From the NCBI GenBank assembly GCA_030407315.1, contig JALQPE010002041.1, positions 248,001-312,000 of the forward strand: a stretch of 64,000 nt of DNA, written 5' to 3'. This stretch comes from Asparagopsis taxiformis. Taxonomy: Eukaryota; Rhodophyta; Florideophyceae; Bonnemaisoniales; Bonnemaisoniaceae. Shown piece by piece: positions 48,551 to 59,669 of this stretch. Positions within the stretch are counted from its first letter, which is position 1, and each line of letters begins with the position of its first letter. The notes under the pieces are model-generated. The model worked only from the letters and a program-made list of their open reading frames with translations, did not search any database and was not told the origin of the DNA. A program made the translations under genes and the position numbers.

Positions 48551-50071
48551 ATGAATCGTCTTCTAATTATCGCCTTGAGCGCTCTCATCCTCGTCGCCTC
48601 TGCCGACGATGACGTCGTCGTCGGAACAAGTGACAACTTTGCTGATCTCATCGCTAAGGATGATCTCACTCTTGTCAAATTCTACGCCCCGTGGTGTGGA
48701 CATTGCAAGAAGATGGCCGAAGACTTCAAACAGGCTGCCACTGAATTGAAGGGCAAGGCCGTTTTGGTCGATCTCGATGCTACTGTTGAGAAGGACCTCG
48801 CCGCCAAATACGAAATCAGGGGCTTCCCTACCCTCAAGCTCTTCTCCAAGGGCGAGCTCATCTCGGACTACAAGGGTGGTCGCACCAAGGACGCTCTTGT
48901 CAAGTACATTGAGCGTGCTCTTCTCCCCAGCATTGTCGATCTTGACGATAGCGACGCAGTTGCCAAGTTTGCCAAGGACAATGAAGGCAAGGCCTACGTC
49001 ATTGGTGTCTCCCTCGACAAGCTTGCATCCAGCTACAAGTCGGTCAGTATGTCTCTTCGTGACGTTATCCCTGATGCCATTGCTTTCGGTGCTGTTTCCG
49101 ATGCCGATCATGTCAAGGACATTGCCAAGGAAGGTGCCAAGGCTGACAATGTCGTCCTTGTCCGTGATGACGGATCCTCCGTTACCTTCTCTGGCGAGCC
49201 CTCTGAACTTGAGGCATGGGCCAAGTTGGGTTCTCTCCCGCTTTTCGCTGAACTCAGCCGTGAAAACGCTAACTTGTACACTGAATTGGACAAGCCTGTC
49301 TTCATCCTCTTCCAGGACCCTGACAAGAAGGATGATAAGGTCAACGCTGTCATCAAGGAAGTTTCCACTGAATTCCGTGCCCAGGGTGCAGTCGCTTTCA
49401 CTTGGATCAACTCCGTCGAGCTCAAGTCTTTCCAGGAGCACGTTGGTGTCGAAAGTGATCCGGCTATTGCCATCTATGAATTCAAGGGAGATATGAAGTA
49501 CATCTTCTCTGATGAGTTCAACAAGGAGAACCTCTCCAAGTGGGTAAAGAGCTTCATTGATGGAAAGCTTTCACCCACTACCAAGTCTGAGGAGATCCCT
49601 GAAAAGAATGATGAGCCTGTCAAAGTCGTTGTCGGCAAGTCCTGGGAAACCATCGTTGAGGACGAATCCAAAGATGTCCTTATTGAACAGTATGCCCCGT
49701 GGTGCGGCCATTGCAAGAAGCTTGCTCCCATTCTCGATGAGCTTGCTACTGATCTTTCTGGTGTTGAGACGCTTGTCATTGCCAAGATGGATGCCACAAA
49801 GAATGATGCTCCCGTTGACTACAAGGCACAGGGCTACCCCACCCTCCACTTCTTCCCCGCTGGCTCCAAGAAGGGTGTTCCATACACTGGTGGCCGGGAC
49901 AAGGATGACTTCGTGAAGTTCCTCCAGGAGAACTGCACCCACAAGGAGGGCATCAAGATTGCAGAAAGCGAGGATAAGAAGGATGAACCAACGGAGGATG
50001 ATGACGATGATGCTGAAGCCGAAGCTGAGGACGAGGAGGACGAAGCAGAGGACGAGAAGGAAGAATTGTAA
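48551..50071 (+). CDS. PDI: protein disulfide isomerase
   Basis: ER folding enzyme that forms and rearranges disulfides. The 506-residue protein has a signal peptide (residues 1-18, MNRLLIIALSALILVASA). Thioredoxin domain a contains APWCGHCKK at about 46-54, two redox-inactive b domains follow, and domain a' repeats APWCGHCKK at about 381-389. The acidic tail ends in KEEL, a KDEL-type ER-retention signal. Length and a-b-b'-a' order are those of classical PDI. Codons are strongly biased to AAG and to C- or T-ending codons, a sign of high expression. ATG 48551 directly precedes the signal peptide. Confidence 0.96.
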   Translation: MNRLLIIALSALILVASADDDVVVGTSDNFADLIAKDDLTLVKFYAPWCGHCKKMAEDFKQAATELKGKAVLVDLDATVEKDLAAKYEIRGFPTLKLFSKGELISDYKGGRTKDALVKYIERALLPSIVDLDDSDAVAKFAKDNEGKAYVIGVSLDKLASSYKSVSMSLRDVIPDAIAFGAVSDADHVKDIAKEGAKADNVVLVRDDGSSVTFSGEPSELEAWAKLGSLPLFAELSRENANLYTELDKPVFILFQDPDKKDDKVNAVIKEVSTEFRAQGAVAFTWINSVELKSFQEHVGVESDPAIAIYEFKGDMKYIFSDEFNKENLSKWVKSFIDGKLSPTTKSEEIPEKNDEPVKVVVGKSWETIVEDESKDVLIEQYAPWCGHCKKLAPILDELATDLSGVETLVIAKMDATKNDAPVDYKAQGYPTLHFFPAGSKKGVPYTGGRDKDDFVKFLQENCTHKEGIKIAESEDKKDEPTEDDDDDAEAEAEDEEDEAEDEKEEL

Positions 50072-50449
50072 GTAACGAAATCGGTGGGACTGGGTTGTTC
50101 ATTCGTGTAGATGTAAATAGCCCTTCTGCGTAAAGGTGTTTTGACAATCGATTTGCCCAGTGAAATATGAAACCATCGGTTGGATACTACTATGATCCTA
50201 TCTTTCTGGTATTGTCGTGGTGTGCGGATTGAATTGACTTTCAAAACGAACTAGACAGTCGAGTCAGTGAGGTGCAACGAGGGATTGATGGAAATCTTAA
50301 CTAGGTAAATAAAGCATACATTAGTAACTATATCCAACTGGACCAGCTCTGTGCTGCCCAGCTTGTACGTGAATTGACGTTCACAAGGGCGCGAAACGGT
50401 TTGTGCATTTGAAACGTTGACATAGTTTATAAAAGCTGTTTGTAACGCG
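50072..50449. other. convergent 3' region of PDI and TSR2
   Basis: 378 bp between two stop codons. No gene, repeat or poly(A) signal of the AATAAA type for PDI is recognised. Confidence 0.4.
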
Positions 50450-50950
50450 CTATCGGTGCTTTCCCGATACCACCTGTGTAAACCCATCATCATCAACAAT
50501 AGGATCTTTTCGAGGTGGTCGTGAATCCATCTGTTGCTGTGTGTTTTCGTCATCATGATGGCTATCTCCTTCTGCATAAACACTCTTTACAAATGCCTGG
50601 TCCGCAACGTTAGCCTTCTGCACAGCAGCCATTGCAGGTGCAAAGTCACCTCTGGCAGCGGAGTCACGAATGCGAAGTATGTGCCGTGCGACCTCCTCTG
50701 GGCTGCCGTCCTCTAGATCGGTATTCATCTTGTTGAACGCAGCGCAAAATGTAGATATGTAGGCATCAAGGTTATGGCGCTTGGTGGGATCTGTTGCCAT
50801 TGCGATAGTCATTTCAAGAAGTTCGTTCACACCGGAGTGGGTTTCACTGCCACCGAATTGATGTTCGATAACTAGTCGGAGTGCTGTCCATCTGTGAAAT
50901 ATAGCTTTCACGGCTACAGCGACAGCTTGACTTGCGTTTTCAAATTTCAT
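50450..50950 (-). CDS. TSR2: Tsr2-type pre-rRNA processing protein
   Basis: Tsr2 escorts ribosomal protein eS26 and is needed for 20S pre-rRNA processing. From ATG 50950 the protein has 166 residues, close to the family length. The N-terminal helix contains WTALRLVIEHQFGG, the family's WGG-type block. Helices of the HNLDAYISTFCAAFNKMNTDLEDGSPEEVARHIL type follow in two parts. The acidic tail has DPIVDDDGFTQVV, matching the conserved DDDGF ending. No intron is seen. Divergent from the CPSase gene. Confidence 0.85.
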   Translation of the reverse strand: MKFENASQAVAVAVKAIFHRWTALRLVIEHQFGGSETHSGVNELLEMTIAMATDPTKRHNLDAYISTFCAAFNKMNTDLEDGSPEEVARHILRIRDSAARGDFAPAMAAVQKANVADQAFVKSVYAEGDSHHDDENTQQQMDSRPPRKDPIVDDDGFTQVVSGKHR

Positions 50951-51663
50951 GCTGGGTTGTCGAGTCACGTTGGCTGCATGAGAACCCTGTTCGTTGTTCA
51001 ATTAATAAGGGAAGTTGAGATGGTGGGAACAACTTTTGAGTAAGATTGTTGTGGAGATGGTAGAAATGACAGGTCGAGGGGTGGGTTTCGTCGACGTGTC
51101 GTGAGGTCGCTGCTGGCAAAGTGTGCAACGTGGGATATTATCATCAATATTTTTAACACGTTTACTTTCATCACACCAACCATAGATCACGTACTGTAGA
51201 AAGGCCGACGACGGTAATTCATCGACGATGATCGAGGATATGCGCCGACATAACGAGATCTCGAGTCCTCAGTCTTTCACGCATTTCCAACTCAACAAAT
51301 ATCTGCAATCCTAACAACAACATGAAATCTATATCTCGTGACACTATCCCAGTTTGAGCTCCTTTTGATAGGTACACACGATCCTGAGATCTGAAGCCAG
51401 TTTACACGTGGGAAATGTGTTCCTCAGCACTCAAATCGTGCACTTTTGTTTTGAAATATGATAAGAAATGTGATTTCCTCCCAATAAAATCGAGCTGATC
51501 GCACTATTTCCTAAAAATTCGCAAATTTTGTCGTTCTTGTTACGGATAGACCGTTTCTCTCTCATCCGTGAGCCGCATCCGCTACAAGAATACGTCTGTC
51601 GATCCCGACGGAGACGCGTCCACTCCGACAACCTATTTCGAATCTTTGATCACTCGCAGCAGA
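50951..51663. promoter_or_regulatory. divergent promoter between TSR2 and CPSase
   Basis: About 710 bp. A CACGTG G-box core at 51405-51410 lies about 255 bp before the CPSase ATG. The CPSase frame continues upstream to about 51568 without another ATG. Confidence 0.45.
51405..51410. promoter_or_regulatory. G-box core upstream of plastid CPSase
   Basis: CACGTG within TACACGTGGG, 254 bp before ATG 51664. Confidence 0.35.
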
Positions 51664-54600
51664 ATGGAACATGCGCTCTCTGCATTCACCGCTCCGCAAG
51701 CGGTCAAAGTTTCTCGGAAGCCACAGTTGTCAAAAGCAGGCTTCATATCTTCAGTGGATCGCCGATCCAAGCGTGTAACAGTTCGTACTTCCCGTGCCGT
51801 ACCGCGCATGTGCGAGCCCACAGATCCGAAATATCCCGCTGATCCTCCCCAAGCTCCTGGCTATTATGACGACGACTTTGATATCAACTCCATAGGACCT
51901 CCCGCGCCTGACATTTCCCATCTCTCCAAAATCTGGCTGGACATCTTCGACCAATCCACTATCACCTTGAAGAAGAGAACTGATATTAAGAAAATCCTCC
52001 TTATAGGCGCCGGAGCTATTGTCATCGGCCAGGGAGCAGAGTTTGATTATTCGGGTACACAGGCGTGTAAGGCGCTCCGTGCAGATGGTTATGAAGTCGT
52101 GCTTGTCAACTCGAACCCTGCTACAATCATGACTGATCCTGAGACTGCTGATAGGGTTTACATTGAGCCGTTGACAATGGACGTGCTGGAAAAGATTATC
52201 ATTGCTGAGAAACCTGATGCATTGCTTCCGACTATGGGAGGTCAGACAGCACTCAACTTGTCGACCAGACTTGCAAACGAAGGTGTCTTGGAACGCCATG
52301 GCGTGGAGCTCATCGGTGCAAAGCTCGATGCTATTAAAAAGGGAGAAGATCGATTGCTTTTCCGTGAAGCAATGGAACGTATTGGCGTATCGTGTTGCAA
52401 ATCAGGCATTGTAGAAGACATGGAAATGGCCGAGGCAGTCGCTGATGAGATTGGTAGTTTCCCACTCATTATCCGTCCAGCATACACCCTTGGTGGTACT
52501 GGAGGTGGTATCGCGTACAACAGGCAAGAGTATATTCGCATGGCAAAAATTGGCCTCGATGCATCTCCTGTAAATCAGATCCTTGTCGAGCAGTCGCTTC
52601 TGGGCTGGAAGGAATATGAGCTCGAAGTGATGCGAGACGGCGCAGACAATGTCGTCATCGTTTGCAGTATCGAAAATATTGATCCTATGGGTGTTCATAC
52701 AGGCGATAGTATTACTGTTGCACCGGTTCAAACCCTTACAGATCGTGAGTACCAAAATCTCCGCGATATGTCCATAGACATCATTCGCGAGATTGGTGTC
52801 GATACTGGCGGATCTAACATTCAGTTTTCTGTCAATCCAGCAAACGGTGACATCATCGTCATTGAAATGAATCCTCGTGTGTCCCGATCTTCTGCTCTTG
52901 CCTCTAAGGCTACAGGATTTCCTATTGCCAAACTTGCAGCAAGGCTCTCAGTTGGACAGGCACTCCCAGAATTGCGTAATGATATCACACAAGAAACTCC
53001 TGCCTCATTCGAACCTACGCTTGACTACATCGTGACGAAGATCCCGCGTTTTGCATTTGAGAAGTTCAGTGGCGCCGAAGATACACTTTCCACTCAAATG
53101 AGAGCTGTGGGCGAAGCAATGGCTATCGGGAGAACTTTTGTCGAATCGTTCCAAAAGGCACTACGAAGCCTGGAGACTGGTCGATTCGGATGGGGTCTAG
53201 ATGGAAAAGGAAAGATTGTAGACGATTTGGAAGAATTGCAAGCCATCTTACGACGCCCAACCCCTGAGCGAATCCTTCATGTCCGTGATGCCTTCAGCGC
53301 TGGCCTTTCTGTTGATGAGGTTTTCGAGCTGTCAAAGTATGACCCATATTTCCTGTGGAAACTGAAAGATCTCTTTGATATGGGAGAAGAGTTGAGAGAG
53401 ATTTCAGATATTACTACAATCGATATGGAAAACATGTATCGCTACAAATCGGCAGGCTTTAGTGATAAGCAAATTGCATATGCTATTGGTATTGAGGAAC
53501 ATGAAGTTCGTTTGTACAGGAAAAAACTTGGTGTAGTTCCTGTATTCAAAACAGTGGACACATGTGCTGCCGAGTTTGAGGCATACACTCCGTATTTGTA
53601 CAGTTCGTATGAATCTCTGTTTGCTTGGGGTGATGAACTCAAGCTGGAATCAGAAACTCCGGCACCTACTGGCAAAGAGAAGATAGTGATCCTCGGACAG
53701 GGTCCGAATCGTATCGGACAGGGTATCGAGTTTGACTACTGCTGCGTCCATGCCTGCTTCGCACTCCGTGATGCTGGGTTTGAGACAGTTATGATCAACT
53801 CGAACCCAGAGACTGTTTCAACTGACTACGATACGGCTGATCGACTGTATTTTGAGCCGCTCACTCTGGAAGATGTTATCGCTATCCTTGAGGCTGAAAG
53901 ACCAGATGGTTTGCTAGTTCAGTTTGGTGGCCAAACACCACTAAAGCTTGCAGTTGCCCTGGAGAAGTATTTGTCATCTGATGAAGCGAAAGATGCTGGT
54001 GTTGATTGCAAGATTCTGGGGACATCTCCTGACTCAATTGACGCTGCGGAGGATCGAGATCGCTTCATTGCCATTCTGCAGGAGCTGGGAATTCGTCAAC
54101 CAGCTAATGGAATTGCAAGGTCATATATTGAAGCTGCTGAAATTGCCGAACGAATTGAGTATCCCGTAGTGGTGCGTCCCAGTTACGTCCTCGGAGGCCG
54201 GGGAATGGAAATTGTATTCAACGAAGAAGAACTGGAGAAATACATGTCAGCGGATGTCGTTGTCGAATCGGAGCACCCAGTTTTGATCGATCACTTTCTA
54301 GATAATGCGACCGAAGTTGATGTCGATGCGGTCGCCGACACGCATGGTAAGGTTGTCATTGGTGGTATTATGGAGCACATTGAAGCAGCCGGAATTCATT
54401 CGGGTGATTCTGCGTGCTCACTTCCGACGATAAGCATTCCATACAATGCTATGGTTACTATTCGGAAATGGACTATTGCTCTTGCAAAACGACTCAAAGT
54501 TATTGGACTAATGAATATTCAGTGGGCCGTTCAAGGTGAGGACGTGTATATACTGGAAGCCAACCCACGCGCCTCACGAACGGTTCCGTTTGTATCCAAG

Positions 54601-55317
54601 GTGATTGGGCAGCCTCTTGCAAAAATTGCATCGCTAGTAATGATGGGATACAGTTTGAGTGAGCTTGGTCTGGAGAAAGAAATTATCCCCCGCCATACGT
54701 GTGTGAAAGAGGCTGTACTTCCATTTAACAAGTTTCCTGGCGCTGATGTACTGCTGTCTCCCGAAATGAGATCCACTGGGGAGGTAATGGGAATTGATGA
54801 TTCATTCCCAATGGCTTATGCAAAGGCAGAGATAGCATCTGGTCTAGTGATTCCTACTAGTGGATTGGTGTTCCTCAGTCTTGGAGATAACGACAAAGCG
54901 GAGGCTGTGCCACTTGCGACTGATTTGGTTGACCTTGGGTTCACTATCTGTGCAACGCGGGGTACATACGTGAGCCTGATCTCAGGGGGACTGAACCCTG
55001 AACAGGTAGAAATGGTTTTGAAAGTGCACGAAGGACGCCCACACATCGTGGACCGGATCAAAAATGGTGAAGTGAAGTTGTTTATTAACACACCAAGCCG
55101 GAAACTAGAGGACATGGCGAACTCGAGAACTGTTCGACGAGCGGCGTTGTCTTCGAATGTTCCATACGTTACAACGATTGCTGCTGCTCGGGCACTTGCA
55201 CAAGCGGTGCGCGTGCTTCAAACGCAAGAGATTGCAGTGAAGGCGATGCAGGACTACCACAAGTCTACCCCTCCTGTAGCTCTAAAGGGAGTGAAGAATG
55301 TCGCATTGGCGCCATAG
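51664..55317 (+). CDS. carB: carbamoyl-phosphate synthase large subunit, plastid type
   Basis: Makes carbamoyl phosphate from bicarbonate, ammonia (delivered by the small subunit) and two ATP, for arginine and pyrimidine synthesis. The 1217-residue protein is of the separate bacterial/plant type, not fused to the glutaminase or to ATCase. A leader of about 55 residues, starting MEHALSAF and rich in Ser, Arg and Val, fits plastid import. Order: first ATP-grasp half ([41 protein letters not shown]), oligomerisation region, second ATP-grasp half ([40 protein letters not shown]) and a C-terminal MGS-like allosteric domain from about residue 1050. In red algae the small subunit carA is often plastid-encoded, which would explain its absence here. 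Confidence 0.95.
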   Translation: MEHALSAFTAPQAVKVSRKPQLSKAGFISSVDRRSKRVTVRTSRAVPRMCEPTDPKYPADPPQAPGYYDDDFDINSIGPPAPDISHLSKIWLDIFDQSTITLKKRTDIKKILLIGAGAIVIGQGAEFDYSGTQACKALRADGYEVVLVNSNPATIMTDPETADRVYIEPLTMDVLEKIIIAEKPDALLPTMGGQTALNLSTRLANEGVLERHGVELIGAKLDAIKKGEDRLLFREAMERIGVSCCKSGIVEDMEMAEAVADEIGSFPLIIRPAYTLGGTGGGIAYNRQEYIRMAKIGLDASPVNQILVEQSLLGWKEYELEVMRDGADNVVIVCSIENIDPMGVHTGDSITVAPVQTLTDREYQNLRDMSIDIIREIGVDTGGSNIQFSVNPANGDIIVIEMNPRVSRSSALASKATGFPIAKLAARLSVGQALPELRNDITQETPASFEPTLDYIVTKIPRFAFEKFSGAEDTLSTQMRAVGEAMAIGRTFVESFQKALRSLETGRFGWGLDGKGKIVDDLEELQAILRRPTPERILHVRDAFSAGLSVDEVFELSKYDPYFLWKLKDLFDMGEELREISDITTIDMENMYRYKSAGFSDKQIAYAIGIEEHEVRLYRKKLGVVPVFKTVDTCAAEFEAYTPYLYSSYESLFAWGDELKLESETPAPTGKEKIVILGQGPNRIGQGIEFDYCCVHACFALRDAGFETVMINSNPETVSTDYDTADRLYFEPLTLEDVIAILEAERPDGLLVQFGGQTPLKLAVALEKYLSSDEAKDAGVDCKILGTSPDSIDAAEDRDRFIAILQELGIRQPANGIARSYIEAAEIAERIEYPVVVRPSYVLGGRGMEIVFNEEELEKYMSADVVVESEHPVLIDHFLDNATEVDVDAVADTHGKVVIGGIMEHIEAAGIHSGDSACSLPTISIPYNAMVTIRKWTIALAKRLKVIGLMNIQWAVQGEDVYILEANPRASRTVPFVSKVIGQPLAKIASLVMMGYSLSELGLEKEIIPRHTCVKEAVLPFNKFPGADVLLSPEMRSTGEVMGIDDSFPMAYAKAEIASGLVIPTSGLVFLSLGDNDKAEAVPLATDLVDLGFTICATRGTYVSLISGGLNPEQVEMVLKVHEGRPHIVDRIKNGEVKLFINTPSRKLEDMANSRTVRRAALSSNVPYVTTIAAARALAQAVRVLQTQEIAVKAMQDYHKSTPPVALKGVKNVALAP

Positions 55318-55465
55318 ATTAGTGTAGTTGAAGGATTATAAAAGTGGGTCAAGCTGGACGGGGCGAGAGCGGTAGAATGATGATAACGCTATCATTTAAT
55401 TTGTACACAGGAATTGCCACAGGTAGCAGGGCGTGCGTTGGTTGCACATGCCACGGATGGAAAAC

Positions 55466-55957
55466 TCAACTGCCGCTAGGTGCTTCGCCGTTTGCAGATT
55501 GATTGCCCTGCTCGGTAGCTAATTGTTGCAGCACCGGTTCTTGTTCTTCTTCAACGGCCAAAGCTGTCGTGCCTCGGTTGATACAGGTTTCCACTTTTGA
55601 TATCAATTTCTGAAGATCTTCGGGTACTTTTTCTAGCGCAGTGCGTAGCGCAATAGCAGTTGTCACAAGTTTCTGCAGATTTTCACAGCTTGCCTTAAAT
55701 TCGGCCGCAGCCTGTTTCTCCATATTCTCCAGATGTGCCGAATACTCAGCCTTCTTCGCCAGACTTCGCATAGCACTTTCGCGATTCTTCAAAACGCGAA
55801 GACGCCTTCGCTCCTCTGCCGAAATGTCTGGATTGGTCGCTCGACGACCCCCGCGACGCCGCTTGGTGGGCGGTTCCACTATTGCATCGCTTTTCTGTGT
55901 GTCCCTCGCCGACGTCATCTCGCCTTGAACGGATTCGGCCAAATTTCTCTCGCACAT
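55466..55957 (-). CDS. bZIP-like protein with an altered basic region
   Basis: A 163-residue nuclear-type protein with basic stretches (TKRRRGGRRA) and a bZIP-like region: ERRRLRVLKNRESAMRSLAK followed by a helix. The NRESAMRS core is typical of bZIP transcription factors, which bind DNA as dimers. However the arginine that is almost invariant eight residues after the Asn is Leu here. The zipper positions are L, A, S, L, L, so the coiled coil is weak. It may still dimerise or act as a competitor without full DNA binding. No other domain is present. Convergent with the CPSase gene, 148 bp between stops. Confidence 0.7.
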   Translation of the reverse strand: MCERNLAESVQGEMTSARDTQKSDAIVEPPTKRRRGGRRATNPDISAEERRRLRVLKNRESAMRSLAKKAEYSAHLENMEKQAAAEFKASCENLQKLVTTAIALRTALEKVPEDLQKLISKVETCINRGTTALAVEEEQEPVLQQLATEQGNQSANGEAPSGS

Positions 55958-56814
55958 GGGCGACCAAAGTTGGCCGAATTATGAATCAGCTTTTAACAGC
56001 GACAACCTACCACATGCAGTGGGCATTTGATGACGCTACGTGAGGTGCAACTGCGGATGGAGAATTAATGTACGACCGTTTCGCAAAGTGGATTGTCACC
56101 CTCGCAGGCTGTTGGAAGTTGTTGCCGCCCCTCCACCGCGCACGGGAGGTTAGAGCGTTGGGTGGTGAGCGTCGGAGCGTAGCAGCGAAGGCGAGTAGCA
56201 AACGGGAAGATGGAATGAGTGCGTGTTGATGAGGTGGCCTGGCCTGGCCATTGGCATTGCGATTCCAAAAGTTTCAAATCAAAATTGTTGGTCCATACAG
56301 AATTCATGCGATTAGTTCGAAATGTATTGCATAATTTTAGTAATTTTCTCTTCAAGTTTGTAATTTGATGTAGCTGGCGAGAGTCGCCAGCAATGAACAG
56401 TTTTGGACCGTGCGCTTGTCCTAGTATGCAGGGCAGTTGGATGACCAAACTGATCTTCGTCATGGTATGTGGACTCACTAAACTAAATTGGCAAAGTTCG
56501 CCATGCCAATGCACTGCTTCCCTTGTTTACCGAAAAATGCAATTTGCGACCGCCAGAGTGCAATCACCTTGTTGATTCGTGGACAGTCCTTTAGAATATC
56601 AACGCGAGTTGAATGGGCTTGAAGCACTATGCAATAATTGTATCCCACCAGACTACCAGAGGTTCAGCAAACCTTTTTTGGAATACATCCTGCAGCAGAA
56701 TGATTGTCGAATTTGCATGGTGAAAGAAACCTTTATACATCAAGCCACTCCTAGTTTCGACCCTCGCTGGAATCTGCGACACACGCACGCACACACACAC
56801 ATACACACACACTT
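55958..56814. other. divergent intergenic region, no gene seen
   Basis: About 860 bp between the bZIP-like gene and the small gene at 56815. It ends with a CA microsatellite (about 56780-56812). A 220-codon frame from 56579 overlaps the next gene in another frame and is rejected. Confidence 0.45.
56780..56812. repeat. CA dinucleotide microsatellite
   Basis: Imperfect CA repeat directly upstream of the ATG at 56815. Confidence 0.8.
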
Positions 56815-57228
56815 ATGGACTTTCTCAGTAGCTACCTCCCGTCTTCCCCCGCATTGTTTACTCCTCGCAGCGCTAGAGTTGCCTCCGACGACTTCTCGCA
56901 GCCGCATGCTCCGTCTGATGAGCAACCGTTTCCACCTCCACAGCATTTCGAATTCAACGATCTTCGCCAAACGCGAAAGGAAGTACAAAAGCGCCGTACA
57001 ACTGTTCGCTTCATATCTCCTCTTACGGACGCCGAAGACACTCTCACTCCCATCAAACTCACTCCTAGAGTTCCGTCGCAGAATGTTTTCGAAGAGACTG
57101 GCGTTGATGACAATCAGCGGCGTTGCCCCAGCGGTAACGCAAATGATTCCCCGCACAGCTCACCCGACAAGAGCTCTTCTCATATCAGCTTTTTCGGTTT
57201 CAAGTTCAGGAAGGCACATCAGCAGTAA
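56815..57228 (+). CDS. small Ser/Pro-rich protein, unknown
   Basis: A 137-residue frame from ATG 56815, hydrophilic, rich in Ser, Pro, Asp and Arg and probably disordered. A central basic stretch (QTRKEVQKRRTTVRFISP) and several Ser-Pro/Thr-Pro sites (SSPALFTPRS, LTPIKLTPR, NDSPHSSPD) suggest kinase targets. The end FFGFKFRKAHQQ is aromatic and basic. No family is recognised. A longer overlapping frame exists, but this one has the better composition. Convergent with succinyl-CoA ligase, 95 bp between stops. Confidence 0.45.
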   Translation: MDFLSSYLPSSPALFTPRSARVASDDFSQPHAPSDEQPFPPPQHFEFNDLRQTRKEVQKRRTTVRFISPLTDAEDTLTPIKLTPRVPSQNVFEETGVDDNQRRCPSGNANDSPHSSPDKSSSHISFFGFKFRKAHQQ

Positions 57229-57323
57229 TGCAATCCACTAGAAGAATTATAAGCTAGTACAAATGTTTACAAGAATCCAATGCTGCCTAGTGAGATAAAG
57301 ATGGACAAGAACAACATTCTGCA

Positions 57324-58655
57324 TTATGCGGACTGAAATGACACTTTGACGCCTATGTCATTTGAAAGCTTCACTATTTCAGCAAGCTTACATGCCTTCT
57401 TTGCCGCTAGATCCAGGTCATCAGTCGCAATCAGCTTCAAGTTGCTGCCGTCGATAAGAGCCTTTGCTTCTTCTTCCTTGTTACCTTGGAGTCTCACCAC
57501 AACCGGAACCCTCATATCGATGGTACTAGCAGCATTGATGATACCCTGAGCGATGACGTCACATCGCATGATTCCTCCGAAAATGTTCACAAGGATGGCC
57601 TCGACATTGGGGTCGTCATTCAAAATTGTGAATGCTTCAGTGACCTGCGTCTCTGTTGCGCTGCCACCAACGTCAAGAAAGTTCGCTGGATCACCTCCAT
57701 GCAACTTGATGATATCCATCGTCGCCATTGCAAGACCAGCACCGTTAACCAAGCAACCAATGTTACCATCCAAGCCGATGTAGTTCAAATCATGCTTTGA
57801 GGCTCGCACTTCGCGCGGGTCCTCTTGACTTTCGTCTCTCATTTCGAAAATATCTTGGTGTCTAAACTCGGAATTGTCGTCAAAGTTGATCTTGGCGTCA
57901 ATGCAGACGACGTCTCCATCTGGTGTTTCTGCAAGTGGATTGACTTCGACAAGTGTGGCATCTTTCTCGATGAAAAGTTGGTACAATTTTTCTACTTGTT
58001 CCACCGCCTGTGGCAGAAGATCTTCGTTGAAACCAAGTGCCCTTGCGCACTTTTCCGCATCCTCTTTGGTAAGACCTTTTGCCATATTGACAGGGATTTT
58101 GGAGATAGCCGTGGGATCAGCTGCGGCAATATCCTCGATCGAAGTTCCGCCAACTCTGCTCGCAACAATAACTGGCCCTTGGCTCTCCCTGTCGTACGTA
58201 ATTGCAAAATACATTTCTCTTCTCAGATACATCCTTTCAGTAATGAGCGCTTTCGAGCAAAGGCGACCATCAGCTCCAGTTTGCTTCGTAACTAAATACT
58301 GACCAATCATGCTTTCTGCGACATCCGCGGCTTTCTCAGCGTCATAACACATGTGCACCCCGCCCTTGAACCCATTCTTAAAGGTACCCAATCCGCGTCC
58401 ACCGGCCAAGACCTGTGCCTTGACGACAATGTCAGCTTCTCCTTGAAACTTTTTTGCAGCTTCAAGTGCCGCCTGACGATTATCAACATCGTAACCACGA
58501 GGTACTTTGATTCCAGACTGGCGCATAAGTTCCTGACTCTGATACTCGTGCAAGTTGAGAAATCGTGAACCGATCGCTGCACGGAGAATTGAAGGGCGAG
58601 ATCCAACGTGACGAGCGGATCGCTGCGCCACGGACAAGAGAGCCATGGAAACCAT
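57324..58655 (-). CDS. succinyl-CoA ligase beta subunit, mitochondrial
   Basis: Beta subunit of succinyl-CoA synthetase of the citric acid cycle, coupling succinyl-CoA cleavage to ADP or GDP phosphorylation. The 443-residue protein has a mitochondrial leader of about 30 residues rich in Arg, Ser and Ala, without Phe near the start. The mature start is [20 protein letters not shown]. The ATP-grasp domain has [15 protein letters not shown] and [17 protein letters not shown], and [19 protein letters not shown] carries metal ligands. The CoA-binding half follows with [26 protein letters not shown] and [16 protein letters not shown]. The alpha subunit is not in this window. Nucleotide specificity is not decided here. 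Confidence 0.95.
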   Translation of the reverse strand: MVSMALLSVAQRSARHVGSRPSILRAAIGSRFLNLHEYQSQELMRQSGIKVPRGYDVDNRQAALEAAKKFQGEADIVVKAQVLAGGRGLGTFKNGFKGGVHMCYDAEKAADVAESMIGQYLVTKQTGADGRLCSKALITERMYLRREMYFAITYDRESQGPVIVASRVGGTSIEDIAAADPTAISKIPVNMAKGLTKEDAEKCARALGFNEDLLPQAVEQVEKLYQLFIEKDATLVEVNPLAETPDGDVVCIDAKINFDDNSEFRHQDIFEMRDESQEDPREVRASKHDLNYIGLDGNIGCLVNGAGLAMATMDIIKLHGGDPANFLDVGGSATETQVTEAFTILNDDPNVEAILVNIFGGIMRCDVIAQGIINAASTIDMRVPVVVRLQGNKEEEAKALIDGSNLKLIATDDLDLAAKKACKLAEIVKLSNDIGVKVSFQSA

Positions 58656-58962
58656 CTCTCTGACTATTGAAGTGGAGGACGAGTGGGAACACTAAAACTC
58701 ACACTGCCGACACAACCCAAGTCGGATCGGTCGTTGCCGTCTCCGAAACTGATTCTACAATTTGGCGATTAGTCACGGCTGTAACGCAGGGACGGATTGA
58801 CTACGTCACCCATATTGACTTATGATCGATTCTGATTTTCTAGTTTTTTGACACGACAATCTAATGAATTGTGCACAGACTCTCCCGAATTGATTCCCGG
58901 AGATTCTCTGAACCCATGTCGAAGCGAATTGGACCTCACCGCTGCTGCCCCTCCGTTTAGTA
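58656..58962. promoter_or_regulatory. divergent promoter between succinyl-CoA ligase and the TPM protein
   Basis: 307 bp between start codons. A TACGTCA half-site (bZIP-type ACGTCA core) lies near 58801. No TATA box is evident. Confidence 0.35.
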
Positions 58963-59637
58963 ATGGTGAGTTTTTCTACTGCCTTTGTTTCAACACCTGC
59001 GGTACGATTCAGCTCAAATTCGCACAGAAAGAATTTTACAAGGCGGTCGAGAGTAATTTGTTCTGCGCTAGACAATTACTCTATCTCGCGCCGTTCTTTT
59101 TCTAGATTATGCGCTTCCTCAATTCTAGCAAGTGTTCTTGTCCAAGGTACCACTATTGATGATGTGGCTGCTGCAAGGCCAGAGGGCGTCAATCGCCCGG
59201 AGCTACTTCCCAAGGAATACACAACAGTAATCGACCTGGAACGGTTTATGGCAACAGGCGAAGTCAAGCGTTTGACTGCAAGGATAAATGAGCTCGAGAG
59301 GAGGACAGGTTTTAAAGTGCGAGTTTTGACTCAAAGATTTCCGCAAACACCTGGCCTTGCAATTCGAGATTACTGGAGCGTGGACGACAATACCGTGGTT
59401 ATGGTTGCAGACTATTTCGGTGGTAGCGGGCAACTTCTCAAGTTTAATGTAGGGAAAAATGTGGATGTACTGCTTCCGCCACGCTTCTGGTCGTTACTGT
59501 CTTCTAAGCTCGGAAACAAGTTCTATGTTGAGCGAAATGGTGAAGCCGATGCTATCATTAAAAGCGTTGAAACTATTCGCATGTGTCTCCTCAATAATGG
59601 ATGCAACACTCCGCCAGACCTGGACCCAACCTTCTAG
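58963..59637 (+). CDS. TPM-domain thylakoid lumen protein
   Basis: Lumenal TPM-domain protein related to the TLP18.3/Psb32 group, which assists photosystem II repair. The 224-residue protein starts MVSF with a basic, Ser-rich transit region. A twin-arginine motif (SISRRSFSRL, residues 40-49) and a hydrophobic stretch ending in Ala-Ala-Ala follow, so Tat-dependent export to the lumen is likely. The TPM domain runs from about residue 78: LLPKEYTTVIDLERF, LTARINELERRTGFKVRVLT, the WSVDDNTVVMVADYFGGSG strand-turn and the final helix with KLGNKFYVERNG. No C-terminal membrane anchor is seen, unlike TLP18.3. Its stop lies 32 bp from that of the convergent UBX gene. Confidence 0.85.
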   Translation: MVSFSTAFVSTPAVRFSSNSHRKNFTRRSRVICSALDNYSISRRSFSRLCASSILASVLVQGTTIDDVAAARPEGVNRPELLPKEYTTVIDLERFMATGEVKRLTARINELERRTGFKVRVLTQRFPQTPGLAIRDYWSVDDNTVVMVADYFGGSGQLLKFNVGKNVDVLLPPRFWSLLSSKLGNKFYVERNGEADAIIKSVETIRMCLLNNGCNTPPDLDPTF

Positions 59638-59669
59638 ACGGCAATATCTCATAAAGTTACAATAGTTAA

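Noticed and set aside
48563..49441. 292-codon frame antisense to PDI
   Set aside because: A shadow caused by the strong codon bias of PDI; no recognisable product.
56780..56812. Repeat run considered as part of a CRISPR or satellite array
   Set aside because: A simple CA microsatellite; no spaced direct repeats occur anywhere in the window.
56579..57241. 220-codon frame overlapping the small gene at 56815
   Set aside because: It translates the CA microsatellite into His/Thr repeats and has no recognisable domain; the 137-codon frame starts right after the repeat.
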